Source: Saprospiraceae bacterium
Lineage (GTDB): Bacteria; Bacteroidota; Bacteroidia; Chitinophagales; Saprospiraceae
Length of the DNA: 64,000 bases
Assembly (NCBI GenBank): GCA_020631235.1
Contig: JAHDHQ010000005.1
Span: forward strand, 101,182-165,181
Direction of reading: 5' to 3'
Part shown: positions 21,463 to 31,617 of the stretch, one piece after another
Numbering within the stretch: position 1 is the stretch's first letter
Layout: every line of letters starts with the position of its first letter
Program-made: the position numbers and the translations under genes
The notes under the pieces: generated by a model
Database searches by the model: none
The model's input: only the letters and a program-made list of their open reading frames with translations
What the model was told of the DNA's origin: nothing

Positions 21463-22704
21463 TTATTCTACATCCAAAGAAATGGTAAACCTTAAGGTAT
21501 TATCCAATGGATTGTTTTGATTGCTGGTAGGAGCAAGATATGATAAATCAACTCCAATGACAGAGGCTTTTAAACCTACTCCAAACGTAAGGAATCGACG
21601 ATCTCCTTTTAAAGGATTCTCATAAAAATATCCAGCTCTAACGGCAAATTGTTTTGCATACCAATACTCTAAAGCGGCTCCAATATTCCATTCTGTTAAT
21701 TCTTCTGAGAAGCCACCTGGAGCATCTCCCCACGAATTAATTAATCCTGAGAATAATGCTTGTTCTCTATAGTCCGCAATGCCATTTTCTGGCGCAGAAT
21801 CCCAATCTTCATTAGCTACTGGCACGTCTTCTCCTTCTCTTAAAATTTGTTGAGCTTGTGGAGTAGGCACCATCAGTTTATTGAAATCAACAGCAAATGT
21901 CATCATATTATAACTATCAAACTCAAGATCCAAGGCAGCACCTAAACCAAAATTACCAGGAAGAAAATCTCTCAATAAGTTTTGAGTGTAGGTTACTTTA
22001 GACCCTAAATTGGTGAGTGCAGCACCCACTCTTAAATTTGACCCATACGTGGTTAAATCTAGTTCGCGGTTATAAGTAAAACTTAAGTCTACAGCAAAAG
22101 CATTGGCAGGAGCAATAATAAATTGATCCACTCTTTGACCACTAGCAAGGTTTGAATAAATATATTTAGCTGTCAATCCTGCCGCGAAGTTGTCTCCCAA
22201 TTTCCGCGCATATGCTGCAGCTATTTCTATTTCATTAGGTCTGCCCGTTCCAGCTGGGTTTCCGTCTACATCTGTAAAGTTAATTTCTCCCAGTGAGAAA
22301 TAGCGCAAACTTGCTCCTATGGATTGTAAGTCATCTACATTCTTGTATCCAGATATATATCCTAAAAACACATCAGATAGACCAAGGTTTCTTAACCATG
22401 GTGTGAACGTAGTACTTAATGCAAAATCGTTTTCCGTAAATGCTAAATTTGATGCATTAAAGTGCATAGCATTGCTGGTAGGGGATAAGGCTATGCCTAC
22501 ATCTCCTAAACCTCCAGATCTTGCATCTGGTACAATTCTTAGAAAAGGCATGGCTGATAAAACAGTGTTTGGTACACACTCGCCTCCACTTACAAAACAA
22601 CCTTTCGTCTCGTCAAAGTACACTTGAGCAACCTGAGCCTTTAGAGAACTTATACATACACTACATACCATCGAAATGGCAAATAGTAAAAACGTTTTCT
22701 TCAT
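21463..22704 (-). CDS. porV: PorV/LptO family T9SS outer-membrane shuttle protein
   Basis: SAMPFLRIVPDARSGGLGDVGIALSPTSNAMHFNASNLAFTENDF; directly downstream of porU. Confidence 0.9.
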   Translation of the reverse strand: MKKTFLLFAISMVCSVCISSLKAQVAQVYFDETKGCFVSGGECVPNTVLSAMPFLRIVPDARSGGLGDVGIALSPTSNAMHFNASNLAFTENDFALSTTFTPWLRNLGLSDVFLGYISGYKNVDDLQSIGASLRYFSLGEINFTDVDGNPAGTGRPNEIEIAAAYARKLGDNFAAGLTAKYIYSNLASGQRVDQFIIAPANAFAVDLSFTYNRELDLTTYGSNLRVGAALTNLGSKVTYTQNLLRDFLPGNFGLGAALDLEFDSYNMMTFAVDFNKLMVPTPQAQQILREGEDVPVANEDWDSAPENGIADYREQALFSGLINSWGDAPGGFSEELTEWNIGAALEYWYAKQFAVRAGYFYENPLKGDRRFLTFGVGLKASVIGVDLSYLAPTSNQNNPLDNTLRFTISLDVE

Positions 22705-22749
22705 TAGGTAAATTAATTTTGGTGTAAAGATAAAATATTATAATAAATG

Positions 22750-25700
22750 CTAATTTATTATCACCAGTTTTTCAAAATCACTTTGTCGACTGGTTTCTAG
22801 CATTTGGTCATGTATGCTTACTTGGTATAGATAAACTCCATTCGCTAAACGATTGCCAAAATCATCTCGGCCATCCCACATAATATTGCTTTCACGAAAG
22901 CCTGTTGATTGGGAATATGTATCTATCGTTTTTAATAACTTGCCAGAAAGGGAAAATATTTTAATAAGTATGGAAATATTTGAACCAGCAAGATCATGTT
23001 CGAACATAAATTCAGTGGAAGTGCTAAATGGATTAGGATAATTTAACACGTGCTGCAAACCTTCTCCATCGCCATTGATCACCACAAACTCAAGTATTCC
23101 ACTGTTAGAATTATTTAGATTGTCCCATGCAGTAAGCTCTATATGATGTTTGCCTGGCTCTAATTGGTCCATTGGAAACCGTATACTTCCTGAAGTATAA
23201 TCATCTAATGCTGCCTCGTAGTACTCATTCATGATTAATGGATTTTGCTCATCTCGATCTAAATTGGCCGAGAGATCATGTCCAATGCTGGTGCCACTGA
23301 TATTTATACCATTTTCGTCTGAAAGCTTTGCCAGAAATATGGGTTCGCTGTTGGTAGTCCCCCCATAAACAAATGATTCATCATTCATATATAAGTCTAT
23401 GACAGGACCTTCATTGTCGGAAATCTCATTTTCGGACGAACCTCCTACAATAAAATCGCTAAAACTACCTGCAGCGTCCGTTATTTGATCGGTTGCATAT
23501 AGACTAATCCTGCCTTCTCCATAACTAAAATCTATATCTTTTGGCAACAAGAATGTAAGTTTAAATAAGCCATTTGTGACACTAGCTCTTCCTTTAAATA
23601 ATATATTCTTTCGTTGGTTAAATGTGTAACTCCCACTTCCGATATTGTTTCTAAGTGTGGTAGTCTCAGTTTCTTTATCATAGACAATAGCCGTTAATTC
23701 GCCATTGAAATCTTCCAATAGTTGACCATTGTAATCCTGCACTCTTCCTTCTAGGCTTACGGTTTGTAAAGCCTTTATCGTGTCCGTAAATGACGCTTCG
23801 ATGGGTTTTTCATTAAATTGGGTTAATACAATGTCATGCTTTGGCACATTCAAATACATAAAGGGATCACCTATCAACGAAAACTTCCTTGAGTTTTCAG
23901 AAGATTCTTCATTCTTTGCAGATCTCATGACTTCACCCAAGCGGTTAATTTGACCAGCTTCTTTGACAAATAATCGATCAAATACAGCTTCAGTTAATCG
24001 CTTGTTTCCTGTAGTAAATACGGCTCGGGTAGTAGTTAGTAAGCTTACTGCAGCTCCACTAGGATTTAAGACCGCATGTTCGCCAGCTGAAACAATATGT
24101 GGATCATCGTAGCCTGCAAACGAACAAGTTGCGGTTACCATAAGTGTTAATTTATCAGGGTTGTGTAAATCCTGTATGTGGTTACTTTGAAGCACTCGTT
24201 CTTGAGCCCATCCAGTGGGTCCACCATGACCTAAATAGCATTGGACTAACAAGCCATTTTCTATATTCTTGATCAGATCTTTAGTAACACCAGGATAACG
24301 TTCTCCACCAGGTGTCGTTTCTTGAGGGTAGGCATCGTAGTACACTTTTTTCTGGTTGTATAAAGGAGAATGCACTTCTGTATCTTCAGCAATTGAATTG
24401 GCATCTCCAATGTGTAGAACACCGTCTTCGTCATCCGCAGCAAAACTAATGAAGGTACGCCAAGGTCCTAGAGTGCTTTTCGAACTTTGATAGTGTATGA
24501 GTTTGTCTACTACGGTTGTTGCTTCAGTTATATTGTTAACCGGTAAACGTCCCACAGAAACGTCCAAGAGACCATCTTTTAATACACCTCCTTCATCTTC
24601 ATCCAATAATGCAAAATAGTCATCTGATGGATAAGCGTAAATAGGAGCTAATGATTCATCACTCTCATAAACAGGAATAAAGTTTTTAAAACCTAATTGC
24701 TCATCTAAGTTTCGCTGATCATATGATCCATCTCCAAACAACAGCAAGTAATTAAACTGATCATCACGTTCGTAAATCATTTTAACAAAATCTCGAATAG
24801 CTGTCGGATCTAGTTTGCCAGAACTAAACTCATTAAATATTAAATCTACATCTACAACGGCTATTTCAGCATCTGATCGTTCTCTATAAAAATCAGCTAG
24901 TCGTTCGGCTTGTGGTAAAAAGTCTTTATAACTCACAATAAGATAGTCTAAGCGATCTATTCCATGCAAGTTTTGATTATTGACAGAAGATACAAAAGAA
25001 GGCTGACTGTATTGATTGTTTGGGTCAAAGACGATATATTCTCTTAATTGATTGTTATTATTACTACCAAAACTCACTACGTTATTTTGACTTAAATATC
25101 CGTGATTGATGCATTGAGCTGTGTTTGTAACATCCCAGATTATTAGATCATCTTTATTGCTTTCGATTCTAAAGCCAGTAGATCCGTGATTATACATGCT
25201 CTTTTGTCTAATCATTAAAGGTTTGTTTTCATATACTAATTTATCTTCTGTGCTTAACTCTAGATAATCAATCCAACCTTTAGCTTCCGAATCGTTGTTT
25301 TTTATGTATTCCACCTCCACACTATTGAGCACATTAGGTGATATGTCTTCATCAAAAATGGCTTTTATTGCGTAGGTGTCTGAGACTTCTCCCACATTCG
25401 TGGCATTCATGTTTTTTGATAGTTCAATGTCGCCAATATTGAATTTGACTTTTGTTGTGTTATTGGACCTTCCTGCAAATAAAGCCTTCATTGCAATGGG
25501 CTTATCTAGAAGCGTGTTTGAAAAATCAAATTGATTAGTATAATCATAATTTGTGGTATTAAAATACTGATCGCCAAACCATCTTTTTCCAGAACCTTCA
25601 GTTGAGGCAAAATCACCTAGCAAATTTATTTTATCGATTTCATAGCGCTGGATATTGGTTCCATGACTATAGGTATTAGACGGATCTGTGATGTTGCTTT

Positions 25701-26550
25701 GTTGGTTTAGAGGTGTGTAGTTTTCATCACCTACTTTTAGAAAATAATAGTTGTCTGTAGAGTAAATATTTTTCTGATAAGAATAAGCATTGTCCTCAAT
25801 AAGAATATTATCCGATCCTTCCCCATAAAATAAAATCTCATCCCCTTCATCGAAACTACCATCATTTAAACCTTTCCTAAACGTCCCAATTTCAGTTAGA
25901 TCATCAATCCTGGCTTGATCATTGGCATCTGCTAAATAACCTCCTCCTTGACCAAGAATGATTAATTTATCAGGATTAATGTCGCTTGGATTAATTCCAG
26001 CTTCTTGTAGGAAACTATGGTTTATACTGTAAATGCCATTGGCAGAAATAGAAAATTTTACGATTTCTCCATCAGCTAATTGTGAATTAGTTGTAAATGG
26101 TCCTCGATTAGAATTATTAGAATTATTTTTTATTTCAATGTTGATGTCAAAGGATTTTATGGGAATATATATATCATCAACCAACTGAAAAGGAGAAAAA
26201 CTAATTAAAGCATATCGCTGTCTTTTTTCAGTAGCTAGTTTCACTTGTATATCGTTTAAAAACTGCTTGTCTGAAGTAGCTGGTATTGAAGCATCTTGTA
26301 ATAATTTTATGTTGCTAATTTTTACCTCGATGTCACTAGCTCCATTGGGTACCATGATTTTAGTATCATAGCTTGGATAATTTTGATTTGCGTCGTGATT
26401 AGCGTTTGTAAAGGTAAATTTCGGAGACTTAGCCGCTTCATAATTTTCATTCACCATCCATTGCAGCTGGACTTGATTGGATGTTTGGGCGGTGATCGTA
26501 AAATGAAGAGAAAGTAAGATAAAGTTGATTAGCAAGATTCTCACAGGCAA
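22750..26550 (-). CDS. porU: Type IX secretion system sortase PorU (C25 gingipain-like)
   Basis: C25-like His motif LVQCYLGHGGPTGWAQERVL and Cys motif LMVTATCSFAGYDDP; C-terminal CTD-like NYPNPFSTSTEF; neighbours porV. Confidence 0.92.
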   Translation of the reverse strand: MPVRILLINFILLSLHFTITAQTSNQVQLQWMVNENYEAAKSPKFTFTNANHDANQNYPSYDTKIMVPNGASDIEVKISNIKLLQDASIPATSDKQFLNDIQVKLATEKRQRYALISFSPFQLVDDIYIPIKSFDINIEIKNNSNNSNRGPFTTNSQLADGEIVKFSISANGIYSINHSFLQEAGINPSDINPDKLIILGQGGGYLADANDQARIDDLTEIGTFRKGLNDGSFDEGDEILFYGEGSDNILIEDNAYSYQKNIYSTDNYYFLKVGDENYTPLNQQSNITDPSNTYSHGTNIQRYEIDKINLLGDFASTEGSGKRWFGDQYFNTTNYDYTNQFDFSNTLLDKPIAMKALFAGRSNNTTKVKFNIGDIELSKNMNATNVGEVSDTYAIKAIFDEDISPNVLNSVEVEYIKNNDSEAKGWIDYLELSTEDKLVYENKPLMIRQKSMYNHGSTGFRIESNKDDLIIWDVTNTAQCINHGYLSQNNVVSFGSNNNNQLREYIVFDPNNQYSQPSFVSSVNNQNLHGIDRLDYLIVSYKDFLPQAERLADFYRERSDAEIAVVDVDLIFNEFSSGKLDPTAIRDFVKMIYERDDQFNYLLLFGDGSYDQRNLDEQLGFKNFIPVYESDESLAPIYAYPSDDYFALLDEDEGGVLKDGLLDVSVGRLPVNNITEATTVVDKLIHYQSSKSTLGPWRTFISFAADDEDGVLHIGDANSIAEDTEVHSPLYNQKKVYYDAYPQETTPGGERYPGVTKDLIKNIENGLLVQCYLGHGGPTGWAQERVLQSNHIQDLHNPDKLTLMVTATCSFAGYDDPHIVSAGEHAVLNPSGAAVSLLTTTRAVFTTGNKRLTEAVFDRLFVKEAGQINRLGEVMRSAKNEESSENSRKFSLIGDPFMYLNVPKHDIVLTQFNEKPIEASFTDTIKALQTVSLEGRVQDYNGQLLEDFNGELTAIVYDKETETTTLRNNIGSGSYTFNQRKNILFKGRASVTNGLFKLTFLLPKDIDFSYGEGRISLYATDQITDAAGSFSDFIVGGSSENEISDNEGPVIDLYMNDESFVYGGTTNSEPIFLAKLSDENGINISGTSIGHDLSANLDRDEQNPLIMNEYYEAALDDYTSGSIRFPMDQLEPGKHHIELTAWDNLNNSNSGILEFVVINGDGEGLQHVLNYPNPFSTSTEFMFEHDLAGSNISILIKIFSLSGKLLKTIDTYSQSTGFRESNIMWDGRDDFGNRLANGVYLYQVSIHDQMLETSRQSDFEKLVIIN

Positions 26551-26693
26551 TAATATATTTTGGGGTTTAAACGTTACTTCAATGCTCGTATTGCGACAAA
26601 AATGAAATTAAAAAAGTAATTCCACTAAAAGATATTTAAATTTGTCGTCGCTAGTATAAATAAAATACATTTACTAATCTTAAGCCACTGTTT

Positions 26694-27692
26694 TTGAGAA
26701 AGATCATATTTTTTTCCATCTGTTTATTTTGTTGTGTTTGCAAACAGACTTTTGCTCAAGATTTAGTATTCAGTCAGTACTACAATGCATCATTAAACTT
26801 GAATCCTGCGTTTGCTGGTAATACCGATTATCCACATTTGAACCTCAGTTACCGAAATCAATGGCCTAGTTTTGACAATGCTTTTGTGAGTTACCTTGCC
26901 TCGTATGATCAGTACTTTCACAGGGCAAAAAGTGGAATCGGGCTTATGATTTTGTCGGATAATTTAGGTGATGGTATATTGCTTAATAACAGCGTTAATC
27001 TCACCTATAGCTACAAAATTGAATTTAATCGAGATTGGCAATTAAAAATAGGCTTATCATCGGCATTAGGACAAACGAGAATAGATTGGAATAAATTAAT
27101 TTTTGAAGACCAAATAGATCCTCTGAATGGATACATTCCGGGTACAAATTCAGGTGAGATCCCGAGTACAAGCCCCAACAATGTATACTTTAATGTAAAT
27201 ACAGGTGTTTTGCTGTATAATAAAACATGGTATGCGGGCGTAAGTTTTTTTAATCTAAATAGCCCATATCAAGGATTTTTAGAACAAGGAGCTCTTAACA
27301 GAATTGGTCTTCCTATTCGGTATTCTGTCCATGGAGGATATCAATTTGTGATCGAAGAAGAAAATAAAAACAGTTATGGCACGTTTATAAGTCCAAACTT
27401 GCTTGTGACTGCACAAACAAATTTTGTTCAAATAACACCTGGGGTAGCGCTGCAATATCAGCGACTTTTGGGAGGGCTGTGGTACCGACACGCTTTTACA
27501 AATCCCGATGCATTAATTTTATCTGCAGGTTTTTTATTTGATATTTTTAAAGTAACTTACAGTTACGACCTAACCATTTCGAAACTTTCCGTTAACACAG
27601 GAGGTAGTCATGAGCTATCAATGGTGTTTAATTTGACAAATTTAGCCCCCGAAAGATCTAAACTAAATGACTGTTTAAAATTGTTTAGATAA
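26694..27692 (+). CDS. PorP/SprF family type IX secretion membrane protein
   Basis: QDLVFSQYYNASLNLNPAFAGNTDYPHLNLSYRNQWPSFDNAFVSYLASYDQYF; typical PorP/SprF opening. Confidence 0.9.
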   Translation: MRKIIFFSICLFCCVCKQTFAQDLVFSQYYNASLNLNPAFAGNTDYPHLNLSYRNQWPSFDNAFVSYLASYDQYFHRAKSGIGLMILSDNLGDGILLNNSVNLTYSYKIEFNRDWQLKIGLSSALGQTRIDWNKLIFEDQIDPLNGYIPGTNSGEIPSTSPNNVYFNVNTGVLLYNKTWYAGVSFFNLNSPYQGFLEQGALNRIGLPIRYSVHGGYQFVIEEENKNSYGTFISPNLLVTAQTNFVQITPGVALQYQRLLGGLWYRHAFTNPDALILSAGFLFDIFKVTYSYDLTISKLSVNTGGSHELSMVFNLTNLAPERSKLNDCLKLFR

Positions 27693-27724
27693 AGCGGTAC
27701 GAATATTGAGTGGTTTAAATTAAG

Positions 27725-27755
27725 TTTTGTTCAAAATAATTTTTGTATATATTTG
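27725..27755 (+). promoter_or_regulatory. Promoter of gldJ
   Basis: TTTTG (27725-27729) - N18 - TATATTTG (27748-27755), matching the Bacteroidota -33/-7 consensus. Confidence 0.65.
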
Positions 27756-27771
27756 CGAGCTACATAAATAA

Positions 27772-29289
27772 ATGGAAATGAAAAGGAGTTTCAAATTTTT
27801 ATTTTTTCTTATCTCCGGTGCGGTAATTTTTTCTTCTTGTAATAGAGGAAACACTGGAGGAACATCATCAGCAACTGGTTGGGCTTATAATGACCCAGAT
27901 TCAGGTGGATTCGAAAAATTAGATTACGAAGGACAAATAAATGGTCCTAATTTAGTACTAATAGAAGGTGGTACATTTAACATGGGTTTGACCAATGAAG
28001 ATGTAACATTTGAATGGAACAACATTCCAAGAAGAGTAACTGTATCATCTTTCTACATGGATGAGACAGAAGTTTCAAACATCAACTGGAAAGAATATTT
28101 ATTCTATTTGAAGAGAGTATACAAGTCTTATCCACAAGTTTGGTTAGATGCTTTACCAGATACACTTGTTTGGAGAGAAGAATTATCATTTAATGAACCA
28201 TTGGTTGAGACATACTTACGTCACCCATCATATGATGATTATCCAGTTGTAGGTGTAAATTGGTTACAAGCGCAAGATTTTTGTACTTGGAGGTCAAGTG
28301 CCGTAAATGAACAATTATTGGTAGAGAGAGGGATTCTTAATGCCAATACACTTGAGCAACAAGACAGCGAAACATTTAATACAAAAGCGTATTTATCTGG
28401 ACAATATGAAGGTAGTGTAAATAAAAACCTAGAAAACAAAGCTACAGGTGGAGAAAGATCTGTTCGTTTTGAAGACGGTATTGTATTACCGGAATATAGA
28501 TTACCTACTGAAGCAGAGTGGGAATATGCAGCTTTAGCCCTTATCGGAAATCAAGCAGCATCTGGAGATGAAGTAATCACAGATAGACGTATGTATCCTT
28601 GGGATGGCAATACAGCTAGATACCAAATTAGAAATAATAGTCAAGGAGATATCCTAGCGAACTTTAAACGAAGTCGAGGTGATTATATGGGTATGGCAGG
28701 AAATCTTAATGATAATGCATCAACACCAGGTCCAGTAAGAGCTTATATGCCTAATGATTTTGGTCTTTACAATATGGCTGGAAATGTAAATGAGTGGTGT
28801 GAAGACGTTTTCAGACCTTTAACAAGTCAATCTTTAAGAGATCCGGAAAACCATGATTTGAATCCATTTAGAGGTAATCAGTTCTCAGAATTGATTTTAG
28901 ATGAAGATGGTAGACCAGTAGAGAAAGATTCTTTAGGTAGATTAAGAAGTCAGTTAGTCGAAGATGATACATTAGGAATCAGAGAGAATTATCGTCTAGG
29001 AGATGTAAGAAACTTTAGAGATGGTGATGATGAGTTTGTGAAGTATGGATATGGTGTAACTACATTGATTAGCGATAAATCAAGAGTAATCAAAGGAGGA
29101 TCATGGGGTGATAGATTGTTTTGGTTGTCTCCTGGAGCTAGAAGATATAAAGATGAAGATAAAGCTGATAGAATGTTAGGATTTAGATGTGCTATGATTA
29201 GAGTGGGAGGACCTTCTGGAAATGAAGATACCAGTGGAAATATGTTTAAAGAAGGAGAGCAAAAAGGAGGAAAGAAAAGACGATATTAA
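27772..29289 (+). CDS. gldJ: Gliding motility lipoprotein GldJ (FGE-sulfatase/SUMF1 fold)
   Basis: Lipobox IFSSC; ATGWAYNDPDSGGFEKLDYEGQINGPNLVLIEGGTFNMGL; FYMDETEVSNINWKEYLFYLKRVYKSYPQVW; SRVIKGGSWGDRLFWLSPGARRYKDED; adjacent to murF. Confidence 0.92.
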   Translation: MEMKRSFKFLFFLISGAVIFSSCNRGNTGGTSSATGWAYNDPDSGGFEKLDYEGQINGPNLVLIEGGTFNMGLTNEDVTFEWNNIPRRVTVSSFYMDETEVSNINWKEYLFYLKRVYKSYPQVWLDALPDTLVWREELSFNEPLVETYLRHPSYDDYPVVGVNWLQAQDFCTWRSSAVNEQLLVERGILNANTLEQQDSETFNTKAYLSGQYEGSVNKNLENKATGGERSVRFEDGIVLPEYRLPTEAEWEYAALALIGNQAASGDEVITDRRMYPWDGNTARYQIRNNSQGDILANFKRSRGDYMGMAGNLNDNASTPGPVRAYMPNDFGLYNMAGNVNEWCEDVFRPLTSQSLRDPENHDLNPFRGNQFSELILDEDGRPVEKDSLGRLRSQLVEDDTLGIRENYRLGDVRNFRDGDDEFVKYGYGVTTLISDKSRVIKGGSWGDRLFWLSPGARRYKDEDKADRMLGFRCAMIRVGGPSGNEDTSGNMFKEGEQKGGKKRRY

Positions 29290-29311
29290 TCCGAACTTTT
29301 AAAAATAAATT

Positions 29312-29346
29312 AAAGCCTTTATGTAATTTGCATAGAGGCTTTTTTT
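29312..29346 (+). terminator. Terminator/attenuator-like hairpin between gldJ and murF
   Basis: AAAGCCTtTATGtaatttgCATAgAGGCTTTTTTT; T-run ends at the base before the murF ATG (29347). Confidence 0.8.
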
Positions 29347-30645
29347 ATGGAGATAAAACAACTATATCAATCATTTATTGAGTCAACGGGCGTATCTATT
29401 GATACTAGGACTTTAAAGAAGGATAATATTTTCTTTGCATTATCTGGCCCCAATTTTAACGGAAATGCCTATGCAAAATCGGCTCTGGAGTTAGGAGCAT
29501 CCTTTGTTGTCATAGATGATGAAGAATACCTGGTAAAAGAGCATAAAAACTACCTATTTGTAGACAATACTTTAAGGGCTCTTCAAGATTTAGCCAGACA
29601 TCATAGGAATACATTCGATATACCTATAATTGGCTTAACAGGTTCGAATGGGAAGACAACCACAAAAGAACTGTTAGCAGCTTGCTTAGCATGTAAGCAT
29701 AATACCTTATTTACGCATGGAAATTTAAATAATCATATCGGTGTGCCTCTGACTTTGCTGAACTTAGATGATACGCATGAAATAGCTATTATAGAAATGG
29801 GAGCAAATCATGTAGGAGAAATCGCAGAACTTGCCCACATTGCATTGCCAACGCACGGATTTATAACTAATATAGGGAATGCTCATTTGGAAGGTTTTGG
29901 AAGTCAAGAAAACATCTTGAAGGCGAAGTGCGAACTCTATGATTTCTTAGATGAAAGTGGTGGAGTGATATTTTATAACCCATTAGATGAAATGATCCTA
30001 ACTAATATCACACGATACCATTCGACAAATGCCGTAGAATTAATATCGAGTGAAAGCCTCACTTCAGCAGGATTAAGCTTGACGATTCATGTAAATGGGG
30101 AAAATATACATACGCATTTAGTGGGAAGTTATAACCTAATGAATGTAAACGCTGCATTATCCATCGGTCGGTATTTTGATGTTCCTTTAGATGAAATGCT
30201 AAACGCTATCAAAGCTTATATTCCTTCCATGAATAGATCTCAGTTTGTAGAAAGAGAGGGTTATCATTATGTGCTTGATGCTTATAATGCTAATCCATCA
30301 AGCGTGGGTTTAAGTTTAGAAAGTTTTGCTAAGTTGAAGGATACACATAATAAATGTGTGGTCTTAGGTGATATGTTCGAATTAGGAGAAGCATCTATTC
30401 CTCTGCATTTAGAAGTAGTACAAAAAGCAATCGATTTAGGATTTAAATCTATTTACTTAGTGGGGCCTAATTACGCTTCTGCTTCATCTATGTTGTTAAA
30501 TGATTCCATCACTAATATTTATGCATTTAACAATTTTGATGATGTGTTTATACAGTCATTTAATTCCATGAAATCAAAAGATGACATCTATCTAGTTAAA
30601 GGAAGTAGAAGTATGAAGATGGAACGGCTAATCGAAATAGGCTAA
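29347..30645 (+). CDS. murF: UDP-N-acetylmuramoyl-tripeptide--D-alanyl-D-alanine ligase
   Basis: STGVSIDTRTLKKDNIFFALSGPNFNGN; IIGLTGSNGKTTTKELLAACL; NLNNHIGVPLTLL; DAYNANPSSV; VVLGDMFELG. Confidence 0.97.
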   Translation: MEIKQLYQSFIESTGVSIDTRTLKKDNIFFALSGPNFNGNAYAKSALELGASFVVIDDEEYLVKEHKNYLFVDNTLRALQDLARHHRNTFDIPIIGLTGSNGKTTTKELLAACLACKHNTLFTHGNLNNHIGVPLTLLNLDDTHEIAIIEMGANHVGEIAELAHIALPTHGFITNIGNAHLEGFGSQENILKAKCELYDFLDESGGVIFYNPLDEMILTNITRYHSTNAVELISSESLTSAGLSLTIHVNGENIHTHLVGSYNLMNVNAALSIGRYFDVPLDEMLNAIKAYIPSMNRSQFVEREGYHYVLDAYNANPSSVGLSLESFAKLKDTHNKCVVLGDMFELGEASIPLHLEVVQKAIDLGFKSIYLVGPNYASASSMLLNDSITNIYAFNNFDDVFIQSFNSMKSKDDIYLVKGSRSMKMERLIEIG

Positions 30646-31617
30646 GAACTTATTTGGAATATCATTCTGGCACACAGTCTCATAATCTTCAAAGCTACAT
30701 GGGATATATTCTCCTGATTCGTTTTGTCCAGGATTTTTAAACCACCACTTCCCGGTTTTCTTACCTTGGATAAAGGTTAAATCAGCGTCTAAAGAATCGA
30801 TGTATACGACGTACTCCTTATTGGATTTGTCATACACATCTTCTTGCATAGCTGTTTCTGCGCCTTCTAAGAAGTACCAAGTCAACAATGAGCATAATTC
30901 CGCTATTTCAGGTGCTTTGAACTCATTGGTTTGAATATGTATGGTTTTAGTTGATGTGGATCCAACATATTTAAAAATTTGACAAATTTCATAAATGGAT
31001 AATCCAGTTAGATTTTTAGCTGCTTGAGGCAAGCAAGTATGATCTAAAGCATTTAAATTAAGACTGAGGTGTTGCGCATTTCTAAGCATTGGCTCTACCT
31101 TGGCTGGGTTTGCTTTGATTTGACCTAAGCTTAATGCCATGGTGTCATCTAAGTTTTTTAACGTGGGTAATGCATTTAGATGACGTTGCAAACCCAGATA
31201 AGTATTCTGTTCAGCATCATTATCTGTGACTACATCTGAAATGAGGCAATGACGTTGGGTGGTGGTTTTAGATCGGAAAGTATTGATGATAGCATTCGAT
31301 ACGTTGATATCTCCACCAACAAATACAATTCTATGAGATTGACTTAAGTCTTTTAATAAATTCGTAATGGATTTTATATCCTTGTTTCTTAAGTGGCCAA
31401 GGTCGATAAATTTCGTAGAAAAATGATCGTTTAATTGGTCAAATGCCTTTCTAAAATGAAAATTTAACGGCATATTTTGAAAAATAAAAGCGATAGGGTA
31501 GTCTTCAATATATGGTTTATCTGGAATCGAAGCCATTCGGTGGCCGATTTGCTTATCTGAAACGTTAGTATTGTTGAGAACCGTTCGTTCAATTGTGTGT
31601 AACCAATGGTGAATCAT
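30628..31617 (-). CDS. Arginase/formimidoylglutamase-fold protein, probably catalytically inactive
   Basis: Family framework (FVGGDINVSNAI; LSLNLNALDHTCLP; LSIYEICQIFKYVGSTSTKTIHIQTNEF; YIPCSFEDYETVCQNDIPNKF) but metal-ligand Asp/His motifs degraded. Confidence 0.75.
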   Translation of the reverse strand: MIHHWLHTIERTVLNNTNVSDKQIGHRMASIPDKPYIEDYPIAFIFQNMPLNFHFRKAFDQLNDHFSTKFIDLGHLRNKDIKSITNLLKDLSQSHRIVFVGGDINVSNAIINTFRSKTTTQRHCLISDVVTDNDAEQNTYLGLQRHLNALPTLKNLDDTMALSLGQIKANPAKVEPMLRNAQHLSLNLNALDHTCLPQAAKNLTGLSIYEICQIFKYVGSTSTKTIHIQTNEFKAPEIAELCSLLTWYFLEGAETAMQEDVYDKSNKEYVVYIDSLDADLTFIQGKKTGKWWFKNPGQNESGEYIPCSFEDYETVCQNDIPNKFLAYFD

